Below, piece by piece: positions 1 through 8,995 of a DNA stretch of 64,000 nt (position 1 is its first letter; each line of letters starts with the position of its first letter). Source of the DNA: Pseudoalteromonas arctica A 37-1-2 (GTDB lineage: Bacteria > Pseudomonadota > Gammaproteobacteria > Enterobacterales > Alteromonadaceae); contig NZ_CP011025.1 in NCBI RefSeq assembly GCF_000238395.3, positions 2,728,001 through 2,792,000 of the forward strand, read 5' to 3'. Both the position numbers and the translations under genes were made by a program. The notes beneath the pieces are model-generated. The model was not told the DNA's origin. It worked only from the letters and a program-made list of their open reading frames with translations, and made no database searches.

Positions 1-1
1 T

Positions 2-130
2 ATTAGCGCTGATGAACAAACATTCCGCCCACAAAGCTCATTATTTTACTACCCGTTACTTATCGCTATTTTACTTATTAGCTTAAAAGTAATGCTGAGT
101 ACACTGCGTGCATTAAAGGAGCCAAACTAA
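2..130 (+). CDS. BatA-like VWA membrane protein, C-terminal end (partial)
   Basis: The reading frame is open from the window edge to a TAA at 128-130 and encodes the last 42 residues of a protein. The visible part holds one hydrophobic segment (LFYYPLLIAILLISLKVML) followed by a short basic tail, the usual end of a BatA-type von Willebrand A protein. Its stop overlaps the ATG of the next gene (TAATG), so the two are translationally coupled. The assignment to BatA rests on that position immediately before batB and batD; the VWA domain lies outside the window. Confidence 0.7.
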   Translation: MSADEQTFRPQSSLFYYPLLIAILLISLKVMLSTLRALKEPN

Positions 131-2070
131 TGGATTTTGAATTTATTCGCCCCGCTCTTTTATGGTTACTCATACCTGCTGTGGCATTATTTTTTGTCGC
201 CTTAATTAAGCATAAAAAAACGACTAGTGAGCAGCTAATTGCACCGCATTTAGCACAATTTATAATGAGCGAAGCAAACACTAAAGCCAGCCAGCCACTT
301 TGGTTAGTTGCTTTGTTTTGCAGCCTTGGCATTTTATTTAGTGCTGGGCCTAGCTTTGAGAAAAAACAAGCTCCTGTATTTCAAAGTAAAAGTGCCCGTG
401 TAATTGTTATGGATATGTCGTACTCAATGTATAGCACCGATATTTTACCAAATCGTTTAATGCAATCACGCTTTAAAGCGCTTGATATGATTGAGCTGTT
501 TAAAGAAGGTGATACCGCGCTTGTAGCTTACGCAGGCACGGCCTATATAATATCGCCACTAACAAACGACGCCACAACACTTAGTAATTTAATTCCAAGC
601 TTAAGCCCTGAAATAATGCCAGACAAAGGCTCAAACGTTTTAGCCGGTCTTGATATGGCCAAAGAGCTATTAACACAAGCGGGTTATATTGATGGCGACA
701 TTATTTTAGTGACCGACGGTATTGACCAGCAAGAACAAAGCGACGTGAGTAGCTTTACCAGTAACACCCAATATAGATTAAATATATATGGCGTAGGTAC
801 CGCTCAAGGCGCTCCAATTAAGTTACCTGAAGGTGGTTTTTTGAAAGACAGATACGGCCAAATTGTAGTACCTACTCTCAATGCCAGTCAGCTTAAAAAT
901 TTAGCATCGAGCAGTGGTGGTAAATTTGCTAGTTACCAGCCTAGTAATAACGACATAAATACGTTTGCCCCAAATGCACAAAGTGAATTATTGAAAGACG
1001 AAAAACAAAGCCACGCACTTTGGCGAATAGATGCAGGTATATACGGACTCTTGTTATTACTGCCATTTGGCTTGTATTTATTTAGACGCGCTGCCTTGCT
1101 GGGGGCTTTTTTAGCCTTTAGCTTTTTACCGCAGCAAAATGCGTATGCCGTAGAGCTTCCTACTCTTTTGCAAAATGCAGATCAACGTGCATTAGAGGCT
1201 TACAAAAATAAAGAATACGATGCAGCAACACAGGCGCAATCGAGTGAGTTAAAAGGCGCGGCGCTTTACCAGCAAGGTAATTTTGATGCTGCACTTAATG
1301 AGTTTAGTAATGATAAGTCGGCTACCGGTTTATACAACTACGGTAATGCCCTTGCCAAAGCTGGCAAGCTTGAGGACGCCATTGAAGCCTACAAACAAGC
1401 CCAAACCTTACAAGACGACTTTACACAAGCAACTGACAACCAAGCTTTAGTTGAACAATTACTCAATCAACAAGAGCAACAAAACCAGCAAGATCAGCAA
1501 AGCGACGGCGACGACTCTCAAGACCAAGATGATAGCCAGAAAAAAGATGAGCAAAACCAAGGGCAAAATTCTGATGAGTCAAAACAGGATCAGCAACAAA
1601 ATGGTGATAAAAGCGATTCTGAAAAAGGCGAAAACGAAAGTCAAAGCTCAAACGATGAAAAATCTGATAAAGAATCAGATAAAGAGTCTGAACAATCAAA
1701 AGATCAACAAGGTGAGCCTGGCGAGCAATCAGACAAGCAAAATGAACCTGATATGCAAGCTCAGCCACAAAGTGAGCAAGGGCAAAATAAAGACGCTGAC
1801 CAACCTAAAGACGAGCAGCAACAAAGTAAGCCACAAGCAATGAATGAGCAACCTGCTACTGATGAGCAAAAACAAAATGCTCAGCAACAAGCTATGCAAG
1901 CCCAAGCAAGTGAGCTCACTAATGAAGAAAAAGAAAAAGCACAACAGCTTAATCAACTACTTAGAAAAGTCCCGGACGATCCGGCTATTTTATTACGGAA
2001 TAAAATGCAATTAGAAGCCCAAAAAAGACAATATAAACGTCGCCCTACAGGAGTCGAAAAATCATGGTAA
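130..2070 (+). CDS. batB: BatB-type VWA and TPR protein (BatB/BatC fusion)
   Basis: This is a 646-residue inner-membrane protein of the Bacteroides-aerotolerance (Bat) type. Two membrane segments lie at about 8-26 and 56-75. They are followed by a VWA domain with an intact metal-binding MIDAS motif DMSYS (95-99), a downstream Thr in SPLTND and Asp in VTDG (206). A third hydrophobic stretch lies at about 303-335, then TPR-like repeats at about 375-440 (NYGNALAKAGKLEDAIEAYKQA). The last third (about 445-620) is very rich in Gln, Asp, Glu, Lys and Ser. The TPR part corresponds to what is a separate BatC in some bacteria. The stop overlaps batD by 7 bp. Bat proteins are linked to envelope stress tolerance, but the exact function is unknown. 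Confidence 0.85.
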   Translation: MDFEFIRPALLWLLIPAVALFFVALIKHKKTTSEQLIAPHLAQFIMSEANTKASQPLWLVALFCSLGILFSAGPSFEKKQAPVFQSKSARVIVMDMSYSMYSTDILPNRLMQSRFKALDMIELFKEGDTALVAYAGTAYIISPLTNDATTLSNLIPSLSPEIMPDKGSNVLAGLDMAKELLTQAGYIDGDIILVTDGIDQQEQSDVSSFTSNTQYRLNIYGVGTAQGAPIKLPEGGFLKDRYGQIVVPTLNASQLKNLASSSGGKFASYQPSNNDINTFAPNAQSELLKDEKQSHALWRIDAGIYGLLLLLPFGLYLFRRAALLGAFLAFSFLPQQNAYAVELPTLLQNADQRALEAYKNKEYDAATQAQSSELKGAALYQQGNFDAALNEFSNDKSATGLYNYGNALAKAGKLEDAIEAYKQAQTLQDDFTQATDNQALVEQLLNQQEQQNQQDQQSDGDDSQDQDDSQKKDEQNQGQNSDESKQDQQQNGDKSDSEKGENESQSSNDEKSDKESDKESEQSKDQQGEPGEQSDKQNEPDMQAQPQSEQGQNKDADQPKDEQQQSKPQAMNEQPATDEQKQNAQQQAMQAQASELTNEEKEKAQQLNQLLRKVPDDPAILLRNKMQLEAQKRQYKRRPTGVEKSW

Positions 2071-3722
2071 TGCGATTATTTTGCTGTTTATTGCTATTAA
2101 GTGCGATGCCTTCGTGGGCTGCCACCAAATTAGAAGCCAGCGTAGATAAAAACCCTGTTTTAGCGGGTGAATTTTTTATGCTTAATATATCCGTAGACGA
2201 TACAGTTAAAGGCGAGCAACCAGACACCTCATCGCTGTTAAAAGACTTTGTGGTAGGCCCAACAAGCTTAAGTTCTCGTACCAACATTATTAATGGCAGC
2301 ATTAATAAACAAACCACGTGGTCAGTTAAATTAATGACCCGTGCAGAGGGCGATTACACTATTCCGGCATTTAGCGTTGCAGGGTTAACCTCACAGCCTA
2401 TTAAATTAAAAGTGGCAAAACGCTCAGTTGATGCAGATAAAAATAACGAAATATTTTTAAAAACGTCGCTCTCAAGTAATTCATTATTTGTGCAAGAAGC
2501 CGGTGTTTACACTATTAAGCTTTACCTTGCGAAAGAGCTGCTTGATGGCAGCTTAAGCACACCAAATATGGAAGATGCTCAGCTAACCCAATTGGGTAAA
2601 CAAACTGAAAGCTATGAGCTTGTTGATGGTAAACGCTACCTTGTTATTACTCGCGAGTATTTGATTCAGCCACAAAAAAGCGGTGCGTACACTATTGCAG
2701 GCCCCGCTTTTCAAGGACGAGTACAACAAAATTATCGTCAGTTAGAAGTGTCAGCTCTTGGCGACGATCAGCAAGTAGAAATCAAACCAATTCCGAGTGA
2801 CTATAAAGGTGCATGGTTACCAAGCGAGCTAGTTAGTCTTGATGAAGAATGGCAACCTAACGACAACACCGTAGAAGTAGGTACGCCTATAACACGTACT
2901 ATTACACTTACTGCGCTTGGGGTTACAAAAGAGCAATTACCTGAAATCTCTATGCCTACCATTGATGGCATACGCAGCTACCCTGATAAAAAAGAAAATA
3001 ACAATGCAGTACGTGACGGACGCGTTGTATCGCAGCAAACTGCATCGTATGCATTACTGCCGCAAAAACCAGGTACTTACACTTTACCTGAAATACAGCT
3101 GCCTTGGTTTAATACTAAAATGAACCGTATTAGCGTAGCTACATTACCAAAGCGCACTATAACGGTAACGCCAAGTAGTACCGCACCTAATACCGCTGTG
3201 GCAAACCCACAATCAAACCCAAACAATTTACCTGCTATTGAAAATATTTCGAATGAAGCGACAGGCACACAACGTATTGAAACTAAAAGTGATACTCCTC
3301 TTTGGTTAATAGTTGTTGCCGCTTTAGGGTATATTTTATGGATTGGTACTGTAATTTTTTACTTAATGACCCGTTCTACTAAAAATACGACTGAGAAATT
3401 ACAACCAAACAACCGTGATATTTCTCAGCCGAGCTTAAATGAGCTTAAAACGCTCGCTAAAACGAACGATGTGAAAGCTTTTTACACCGCATTAAATAGT
3501 TTTTCTGTAAAGGTGACTCACAAAAATGTTGGCGCTATTGATGAGCTTTGCTATCGCGTAAAGAGCAGCGAGCTTAATGGCCTCATTAGCCAATTGCAGG
3601 CACAACTTTATAGTAATAAAGGCGCAAACACGGATCTTAATGCTATTATTAAAATTCTTGAGAACTATCAAACTCAAGCATCAAAGTCGCAACAAGCTGT
3701 ATTAAAAGACCTTTATGATTAA
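2064..3722 (+). CDS. batD: BatD family membrane protein
   Basis: A 552-residue protein with a Sec signal peptide (about 1-19, ending PSWA), a long periplasmic beta-rich region typical of BatD ('oxygen tolerance') proteins, one transmembrane helix near 415-438 (PLWLIVVAALGYILWIGTVI) and a cytosolic C-terminal tail. An AGGAG ribosome site at 2049-2053 sits 10 bases before the ATG, inside the end of batB. The 7-bp overlap means translation is coupled to batB. It is the third gene of the batA-batB-batD unit seen here, and is presumed to work in a membrane complex with the VWA proteins. Direct biochemical function is not established for the family. Confidence 0.85.
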   Translation: MVMRLFCCLLLLSAMPSWAATKLEASVDKNPVLAGEFFMLNISVDDTVKGEQPDTSSLLKDFVVGPTSLSSRTNIINGSINKQTTWSVKLMTRAEGDYTIPAFSVAGLTSQPIKLKVAKRSVDADKNNEIFLKTSLSSNSLFVQEAGVYTIKLYLAKELLDGSLSTPNMEDAQLTQLGKQTESYELVDGKRYLVITREYLIQPQKSGAYTIAGPAFQGRVQQNYRQLEVSALGDDQQVEIKPIPSDYKGAWLPSELVSLDEEWQPNDNTVEVGTPITRTITLTALGVTKEQLPEISMPTIDGIRSYPDKKENNNAVRDGRVVSQQTASYALLPQKPGTYTLPEIQLPWFNTKMNRISVATLPKRTITVTPSSTAPNTAVANPQSNPNNLPAIENISNEATGTQRIETKSDTPLWLIVVAALGYILWIGTVIFYLMTRSTKNTTEKLQPNNRDISQPSLNELKTLAKTNDVKAFYTALNSFSVKVTHKNVGAIDELCYRVKSSELNGLISQLQAQLYSNKGANTDLNAIIKILENYQTQASKSQQAVLKDLYD

Positions 3723-3783
3723 TAACTACGATACTCAGGTCTTTTTTTGCAATAAATAATAATTTTTAATTAAAAAAGTGCTT

Positions 3784-4341
3784 ATGCTTGGAAAGAAAAA
3801 ATCAAACAATCAGGTCTTAATCGATATGGCAGAGAAACAAAAGCGTTATGAAGCCTTGGTCCACGTTTACAATAAAGAGCTTTATCGCTTTGCTTATTGG
3901 TTATGCCGTGATCCGCACATAGCAGATGATTTAGTACAAGAAACGTTTTTACGCGCGTGGCGTTCTCTCGACTCTTTACTTGATCAAAAGGCAGCTAAAC
4001 CTTGGCTGCTTACTATATTACGAAGAGAAAATGCGCGCCGATTTGAACGTAAACAGTTTGATTACAGCGACGTAGAAAACGATACGCTTGTTGATGAAAC
4101 CAGCCACTCATTAGATGATGAAATGGAGCAAACGGTTATCCAACGCCAGATTGCCCTGTTATCTGATGAATACCGAGAGCCATTATTACTACAAGTTGTA
4201 ATGGGCTGCTCTGGCGAAGAGATTGCAGGTATACTTAATTTAAATAAAAACACGGTAATGACTCGTTTATACCGTGCCCGAAATCAACTTAAAGAGGCTT
4301 TAAGCCGTGATGATGAACAACTTAAAGGGGCATCAAAATAA
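3784..4341 (+). CDS. ECF-type RNA polymerase sigma factor
   Basis: A small sigma-70 family protein of about 185 residues. Region 2 is clear (YRFAYWLCRDPHIADDLVQE, then FLRAW), and region 4 has a helix-turn-helix for the -35 element (GEEIAGILNLNKNTVMTRLY). It should direct RNA polymerase to a dedicated set of promoters. The start is uncertain: ATG 3784 is used here, an in-frame GTG lies at 3778 and another ATG at 3826, and none has a strong ribosome site. The stop overlaps the ATG of the next gene (TAATG), the arrangement typical of a sigma factor with its anti-sigma partner. It follows the Bat genes by 60 bp and may be co-transcribed with them. Confidence 0.88.
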   Translation: MLGKKKSNNQVLIDMAEKQKRYEALVHVYNKELYRFAYWLCRDPHIADDLVQETFLRAWRSLDSLLDQKAAKPWLLTILRRENARRFERKQFDYSDVENDTLVDETSHSLDDEMEQTVIQRQIALLSDEYREPLLLQVVMGCSGEEIAGILNLNKNTVMTRLYRARNQLKEALSRDDEQLKGASK

Positions 4342-5093
4342 TGGATGAACTTGAGTTTCGTCGCCGCACTATTGCGCAGCCAAACGACATTGACAAGGAG
4401 CTCATGGAGTTTGCTAACAATAACCCAGAGCGACAAAGTTTTATTAACGATATGAAAGATTTTGATAAATTTATTCAAGACTCTTTAGATATACCTGTGC
4501 CTGAAAACCTTGCAGACCGCATTCTTTTAAACACATCGTTAAAAGAAAAAGCACTACAAGAAGAGCAAGCAACAGGAAAAAATGTAGTTGATGCCCGCTC
4601 GCGTTTTAAGCTTGACCGCGTGCATCTTGCATTAGCTGCATCTTTTGTAGTGGCTATTAGTGCCTTCTTTTTTAGTACAGAGCAAAATATTGCACACGAA
4701 GCGGGTGAGCATGCGCTTGCCCATGTGTACTACGAAATTAGTGCGCTTGATAAAAAAGAGCCCATTAGCCTACAAAGCGTTAACGACAAGCTTGCAGTAT
4801 TAGGTGGTCATCTTGATGAGCTTCCTGGTGATGTAACTTACGCTATGTTTTGTGATTTTAAAGGCGAAAAAGGGCTACATTTGATATTTGAGTCTGACTT
4901 TGGTCCTATGACGGTATTTATAGTGCCTTCTGAAAATAAATCATTTGGTTTTGGCGATGATAATTTCAAAGACGAGCGCTTTGAAGGTCATATTAACCGA
5001 GGCTCACAAGCAGATACTATTTTAGTGGCAAGTGTTGGAGCACCTCTAAATACTTATAACGAACGCGTTACTGGCGCTATTCGTTGGCTTTAA
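4341..5093 (+). CDS. DUF3379 family membrane protein, probable anti-sigma factor
   Basis: A 250-residue protein with a cytosolic N-terminal part (about 1-90), a single transmembrane helix (about 94-111, VHLALAASFVVAISAFFF) and a periplasmic C-terminal domain. The N-terminal region (LEFRRRTIAQPNDID, then IPVPENLADRILL) looks like the DUF3379 family, which is usually encoded next to ECF sigma factors. It overlaps the sigma factor gene by one base, and its topology is that of a membrane-bound anti-sigma factor. No zinc-binding HxxxCxxC motif is present, so it is not a ZAS-type anti-sigma. Function is inferred from topology and position. Confidence 0.75.
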   Translation: MDELEFRRRTIAQPNDIDKELMEFANNNPERQSFINDMKDFDKFIQDSLDIPVPENLADRILLNTSLKEKALQEEQATGKNVVDARSRFKLDRVHLALAASFVVAISAFFFSTEQNIAHEAGEHALAHVYYEISALDKKEPISLQSVNDKLAVLGGHLDELPGDVTYAMFCDFKGEKGLHLIFESDFGPMTVFIVPSENKSFGFGDDNFKDERFEGHINRGSQADTILVASVGAPLNTYNERVTGAIRWL

Positions 5094-5106
5094 AATAAAC
5101 AAATTT

Positions 5107-5135
5107 ACCGCTTAGTTTCTACTGAGCGGTTTTTT
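5107..5135 (+). terminator. rho-independent terminator after the sigma/DUF3379 genes
   Basis: A GC-containing hairpin with arms at 5107-5114 (ACCGCTTA) and 5122-5130 (CTGAGCGGT) is followed directly by six T. It ends the batB to DUF3379 transcript. Confidence 0.8.
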
Positions 5136-5257
5136 GATTGTATACTCACCAACAAACCTTTTCTTTTATACCCAAAACCTCTGATTTTTAAAGTAATTAA
5201 TTAAATTCCTAAAGAAAGTAAATTATAATCGCGGCTCGATTTTAATTAGGGAATTTC

Positions 5258-6118
5258 ATGAAGAACATCATCGTTATTTTTTCATTATTGGCATTATTAT
5301 GTACTGCCAGTTTTGATGCACACGCACGTAAAAAGTTTGGCAGTAGTAAACGTGGACAAACTCCTGCAACACAACAAACAGCACAAAAACAAAAAGCAGA
5401 TACAACAACCCCAACAGCAGCACCTAAAGCCACATCAAATAAAAAAGGCATTATGGCTGGCGTTTTGGGTGGTCTTTTAGCTGGTGGCTTAATTGCAGCA
5501 ATGTTAGGCGACGATTTTGAAGGTTTTCAGCTATTAGAAATGATTTTATTAGCTGGCGGACTCTTTATTTTATTTAAGCTAGTAACGGGCTTTTTACGTG
5601 CTAATCGTGTCCCACAACTTGCAAATGCCAGTGCAGGTACAAGTGCTCAGCAAAATGCTTTTAAACAAGCACCAATCGAGCAGCCAATGAGTACAGGCTT
5701 TGCTAACAGCGCGCCACAAGGTGAAATTGTGCCTTTTAATTTACCACCTAACTTTGACGTTAATGGCTTTTTGCAAGGTGCCCGTAGTCATTACCATACG
5801 CTACAAACTGCATGGAACAATGCCGATTACACCACAATGGCTGAATACTTAAGCCCTGCACTTGTTGCCGAATTTAAAGCTGAACGTGAAGCTATACAAA
5901 GCGTAGAAACAGAAGTGATGTTTATTGATGCCGAACTTGTGCGCGCAGATACAAACGCGCAATCGTGGCAGGCTAGTGTTCGCTTTAAAGGTAAGTACCG
6001 TGATTTAGGCGATAAAAAAGAACAGCATATTTTAGAAATTTGGCACTTAGAGCGTCTAATTTCAGACGATGCTCCATGGCTAATAGTGGGTGTTGAAGAT
6101 TTAATTGATACTCAATAA
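5258..6118 (+). CDS. Tim44-like domain membrane protein
   Basis: A 286-residue protein with a signal-like N-terminus (about 1-22, ending DAHA), a basic Gln/Thr/Lys-rich linker, two hydrophobic segments (about 64-83, glycine-rich, and 90-113) and a C-terminal Tim44-like domain (about 165-284). The C-terminal part has the usual core (TAWNNADYTTMAEYLSPAL, then IWHLERL). Bacterial Tim44-like proteins are membrane-attached and poorly characterised. Similarity to the mitochondrial import factor Tim44 does not prove a transport role. An AGGGA ribosome site precedes the ATG. It stands alone between two terminators. Confidence 0.85.
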   Translation: MKNIIVIFSLLALLCTASFDAHARKKFGSSKRGQTPATQQTAQKQKADTTTPTAAPKATSNKKGIMAGVLGGLLAGGLIAAMLGDDFEGFQLLEMILLAGGLFILFKLVTGFLRANRVPQLANASAGTSAQQNAFKQAPIEQPMSTGFANSAPQGEIVPFNLPPNFDVNGFLQGARSHYHTLQTAWNNADYTTMAEYLSPALVAEFKAEREAIQSVETEVMFIDAELVRADTNAQSWQASVRFKGKYRDLGDKKEQHILEIWHLERLISDDAPWLIVGVEDLIDTQ

Positions 6119-6132
6119 GCTTTTATTATTTT

Positions 6133-6165
6133 AAACACCGCGCTTTTTAGCGCGGTGTTTTTTTA
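6133..6165. terminator. bidirectional terminator between the Tim44-like gene and ggt
   Basis: Perfect arms AAACACCGCG (6133-6142) and CGCGGTGTTT (6151-6160) with a short loop and T-runs on both strands. It lies between the stops of two convergent genes. Confidence 0.88.
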
Positions 6166-6166
6166 T

Positions 6167-7840
6167 TTAAAAAACAATTGATTTACCGCGCCCTGATGCT
6201 TCAGAAGCGGCATCTAATTGACCCTCTTTATTAATAATAACGTGTAAGTCACCAAAGTGTCTCTCGTCTATGGTGTAACCCATTTTTGTAAGCTCTGCTT
6301 TTACGCTATCGGTTAAACCAATGTGCGTTCTAATTATATTTTTAGGCCACAATTGATGATGAAAACGAGGGCTATTTACAACCTGCTCTGCACTCATATC
6401 AAACTCTACTGCATTTAAGATAGATTCGTACACAGAGCTAATAATGGTTGTGCCACCAGGCGAGCCTATCACCATTTTAACGGTGTTGTCTTTAAGTAGT
6501 ATTGTAGGCGTCATAGAACTCAACATACGCTTGTGTGGCTGTATTTCATTAGCTTTACCGCCTATTGCACCAAACACATTCATAACGCCTGGTTTGGCGC
6601 TAAAGTCGTCCATTTCATCATTTAAAATAAATCCCGCACCTTCAACAACGACACCACTACCAAACCCTAGGTTTATTGTGGTGGTATTTGCTACAGCGTT
6701 ACCCATTTTATCAACAATTGAAAAGTGCGTAGTTTGCTCACTTTCTTTAAGGCCCGGTTTAATATTTTCGGTAGTCGAGATAGCGGTTAACGAAATGCCA
6801 TTACTGCGCTCTTTAAGGTAGTTAATATTAGTTAATGCGTTGACTGGAACATCAAAAAAATCAGGATCGCCTAAATACTCTGCTCTATCTGCAAATACAC
6901 GTTTACCTATTTCAGAAAGTAAGTGCACATACTGAGTAGAGTTATGCGCTAAGCCTGCATCTGGTTTTTGTAACTCATACATTTTGAGCCACTGTAAAAT
7001 AGCAATACCACCTGAACTCGGCGGTGGCGAAGTAAGTACTTCATAACCATTCCAACTCGCTTTAATGGGTGTACGTGATTTAGCGGTATAATTTTTTAAA
7101 TCATCTTGATTAATAATACCGCCATGCTGGTGCATAAATTTAGCAATAATATTTGCAGTCTCGCCTTTATAAAATCCATCTTGGCCGTTATCACGAATAC
7201 GCTTTAGCGTTGCCGCTAGCTCGGGTTGCTTAAAGATTTTATTGGCTTTTACATCAGCAAAATATTTTTCAAAGTTTACATTTATTTTTTGCTCTTTTAG
7301 ATGGGCTATATAATGGCTAACACCTTTTGCTAACTTAGGCGGAACTACAAACCCTTGCTCAGCCAACGTTACAGCAGGCTGTACTAGTGTTTCCCACTTT
7401 AAAGTGCCATGCTTTTGATGGGCAAGCCACATACCCGCTACACTGCCAGGTACACCGCTTGCGTGAATGCCATATATTGATTTGTTTGCAATAACATTAC
7501 CTTGCTCATCTAAATACATATCACGATGAGCCGCTGTTGGCGCTGTTTCGCGATAATCTATAAAATCGCCTTTGCCATCTTTTTGAATAAGCATAAATCC
7601 CCCGCCGCCAATATTTCCGGCTTCAGGAAGCGTCACTGCAAGTACAAATTGTGCCGTAATAGCCGCATCAACAGCATTACCGCCTTGCTCTAATATACTT
7701 TTAGCAGCATCGGCACTGAACGAGTCAGGCATTGCGACCGCGCTTTGCGCTAAAGGCTGCGCCAAAACACTAAAAGTAGTGAACTGTAAAACCAGTACAC
7801 TTTTGACGATTAATTTACGTGGTGAAAAAAACAATCCCAT
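6167..7840 (-). CDS. ggt: gamma-glutamyltransferase
   Basis: A periplasmic enzyme that cleaves the gamma-glutamyl bond of glutathione and transfers the glutamyl group to amino acids, peptides or water. The 557-residue precursor has a signal peptide (about 1-27, ending LAQ). It should self-cleave before Thr370 in ESEQTTHFS, the nucleophile of the small subunit. The conserved Arg in YRETAP (97), GNIGGGGF (75-82) and IGSPGGTTI are all present, so it looks active. Length is usual for the family. It lies 14 kb from no related gene; gshA, which starts glutathione synthesis, is elsewhere in the window (44.3-45.9 kb). Confidence 0.95.
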   Translation of the reverse strand: MGLFFSPRKLIVKSVLVLQFTTFSVLAQPLAQSAVAMPDSFSADAAKSILEQGGNAVDAAITAQFVLAVTLPEAGNIGGGGFMLIQKDGKGDFIDYRETAPTAAHRDMYLDEQGNVIANKSIYGIHASGVPGSVAGMWLAHQKHGTLKWETLVQPAVTLAEQGFVVPPKLAKGVSHYIAHLKEQKINVNFEKYFADVKANKIFKQPELAATLKRIRDNGQDGFYKGETANIIAKFMHQHGGIINQDDLKNYTAKSRTPIKASWNGYEVLTSPPPSSGGIAILQWLKMYELQKPDAGLAHNSTQYVHLLSEIGKRVFADRAEYLGDPDFFDVPVNALTNINYLKERSNGISLTAISTTENIKPGLKESEQTTHFSIVDKMGNAVANTTTINLGFGSGVVVEGAGFILNDEMDDFSAKPGVMNVFGAIGGKANEIQPHKRMLSSMTPTILLKDNTVKMVIGSPGGTTIISSVYESILNAVEFDMSAEQVVNSPRFHHQLWPKNIIRTHIGLTDSVKAELTKMGYTIDERHFGDLHVIINKEGQLDAASEASGRGKSIVF

Positions 7841-7932
7841 ACAACATCCTTAATTTATTATTTTTGTTGCCCATATTAATGCACGTCATTTAAGGACAGG
7901 TCAATCTTTATACTGTTGATATTTAATCATCT

Positions 7933-8475
7933 TCAAACGTTTTTTGAATAAAGTACCGCGGGTAAGTCGCCTTGCTCATCTGTATGTGTATAATTTTTTA
8001 TAAATTGCAGGCCTAACTTTTTCATTATTGTTATAGAGGCCGTATTATCTTTTAGTGCAGTTGCGCTTATCGCCTTAACGTCATCTTGCTTAATGAGTTC
8101 ATCACATAATGCTAAAGCCGCCTCGGTTGCATAACCATGCCCCCAACTCGCTTGTTTAAAGCGCCAACCTATTTCAATATCGCTGTAATTTGGTGCATCA
8201 CTAAAGAAATCCATAGGTCTTATTAATACCCAGCCAATAAATATATTGGTTTGCTTTATAGTGATACTCCACAGCCCCCAGCCTTTTAGCTCATTTCTAT
8301 ATGCGAGCATACGAGGCACTCCCTCATTTTTTATTTGCTCTAAAGAGGTAGGTACACCTCGCGTTAAATACTGCATTACGGCGGGGTCTTGGTCGAGTTC
8401 AAATAATTGAGGCCAATCGTGCTCACTCATTAATTTAAAATTTAATCGTTTTGTTACGGGGGCGTTCATTTTCAT
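7933..8475 (-). CDS. GNAT family N-acetyltransferase (RimJ/RimL type)
   Basis: A 180-residue acetyltransferase that should use acetyl-CoA. The fold signature is visible: an N-terminal TKRLNFKLM strand, the central EIGWRFKQASWGHGYATEA region with the pyrophosphate-binding Q/RxxGxG/A-type loop (ASWGHGYA), and the late NTASITIMKKLGLQ motif. These are typical of RimJ/RimL-like enzymes, which acetylate protein N-termini or small molecules. The substrate cannot be told from sequence. The gene runs divergently from the small lipoprotein gene at 8527. Confidence 0.85.
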   Translation of the reverse strand: MKMNAPVTKRLNFKLMSEHDWPQLFELDQDPAVMQYLTRGVPTSLEQIKNEGVPRMLAYRNELKGWGLWSITIKQTNIFIGWVLIRPMDFFSDAPNYSDIEIGWRFKQASWGHGYATEAALALCDELIKQDDVKAISATALKDNTASITIMKKLGLQFIKNYTHTDEQGDLPAVLYSKNV

Positions 8476-8526
8476 TGTTGTATAGTCTGCCTCGAATTAA
8501 TTACCAGTCTCTAAAGGAGATAGCAC

Positions 8527-8892
8527 ATGAATAAATTAGCAGGTTTAGCTTTATTAGGCACTTTAATTACATTAACTGGTTGTGAAGATGCCAACGAAGT
8601 AAAAGAAGATGCAAAAGATAAAAGCGCACAAATGCAAGAAAAGCTTGGTGATGCATGGAACGACGTTAAAGAGACAACTAACGATCTTAAAAATGATGAG
8701 TCTTTAAACGAGCTATTAGAGCAAAGTAAAACAATGGGCTTAGACATGTACGACGACGGCAAAGAGATTGCGGTTGATGCATGGATTAAAAGCAAAGAAG
8801 CTGCTGGCGAGTTAACTGAAAAAACTAAGCAGAAAGCGCAAGAAATTGCTGACGAAATTGAGCAAGCGCGTAAAGAACATAACGAAGGTTAA
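8527..8892 (+). CDS. small helical lipoprotein, function unknown
   Basis: A 121-residue protein with a lipoprotein signal peptide and lipobox LTGC (modified Cys19). The mature part is highly charged and predicted to be almost entirely helical, with repeated Lys/Glu/Asp/Ala patterns (EVKEDAKDKSAQMQEKLGDA). It resembles small envelope helical lipoproteins or LEA-like proteins in composition, but I do not recognise a family. An AAAGGAG ribosome site (about 8512-8518) precedes the ATG. It is followed by a strong terminator and appears monocistronic. Confidence 0.75.
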   Translation: MNKLAGLALLGTLITLTGCEDANEVKEDAKDKSAQMQEKLGDAWNDVKETTNDLKNDESLNELLEQSKTMGLDMYDDGKEIAVDAWIKSKEAAGELTEKTKQKAQEIADEIEQARKEHNEG

Positions 8893-8908
8893 TTTAACTT
8901 TCGATAAT

Positions 8909-8938
8909 AAAAAAGGAAAGCCTCGGCTTTCCTTTTTT
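8909..8938. terminator. bidirectional terminator after the lipoprotein gene
   Basis: A 14-bp stem with arms 8909-8922 (six A, then GGAAAGCC) and 8925-8938 (GGCTTTCC, then six T). It has runs of T on either strand and could serve both the lipoprotein gene and fabB, which converges on it. Confidence 0.88.
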
Positions 8939-8995
8939 GTTTTAAGCTATTTAGCCCAGATATGTGTTTACATATTTAGGGCTTATAAGCTCAAA

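Noticed and set aside
1451..1956. Several open frames on both strands inside the batB low-complexity region
   Set aside because: They arise from the biased Gln/Glu/Asp/Lys codons of the real gene, have no ribosome site and give low-complexity peptides.
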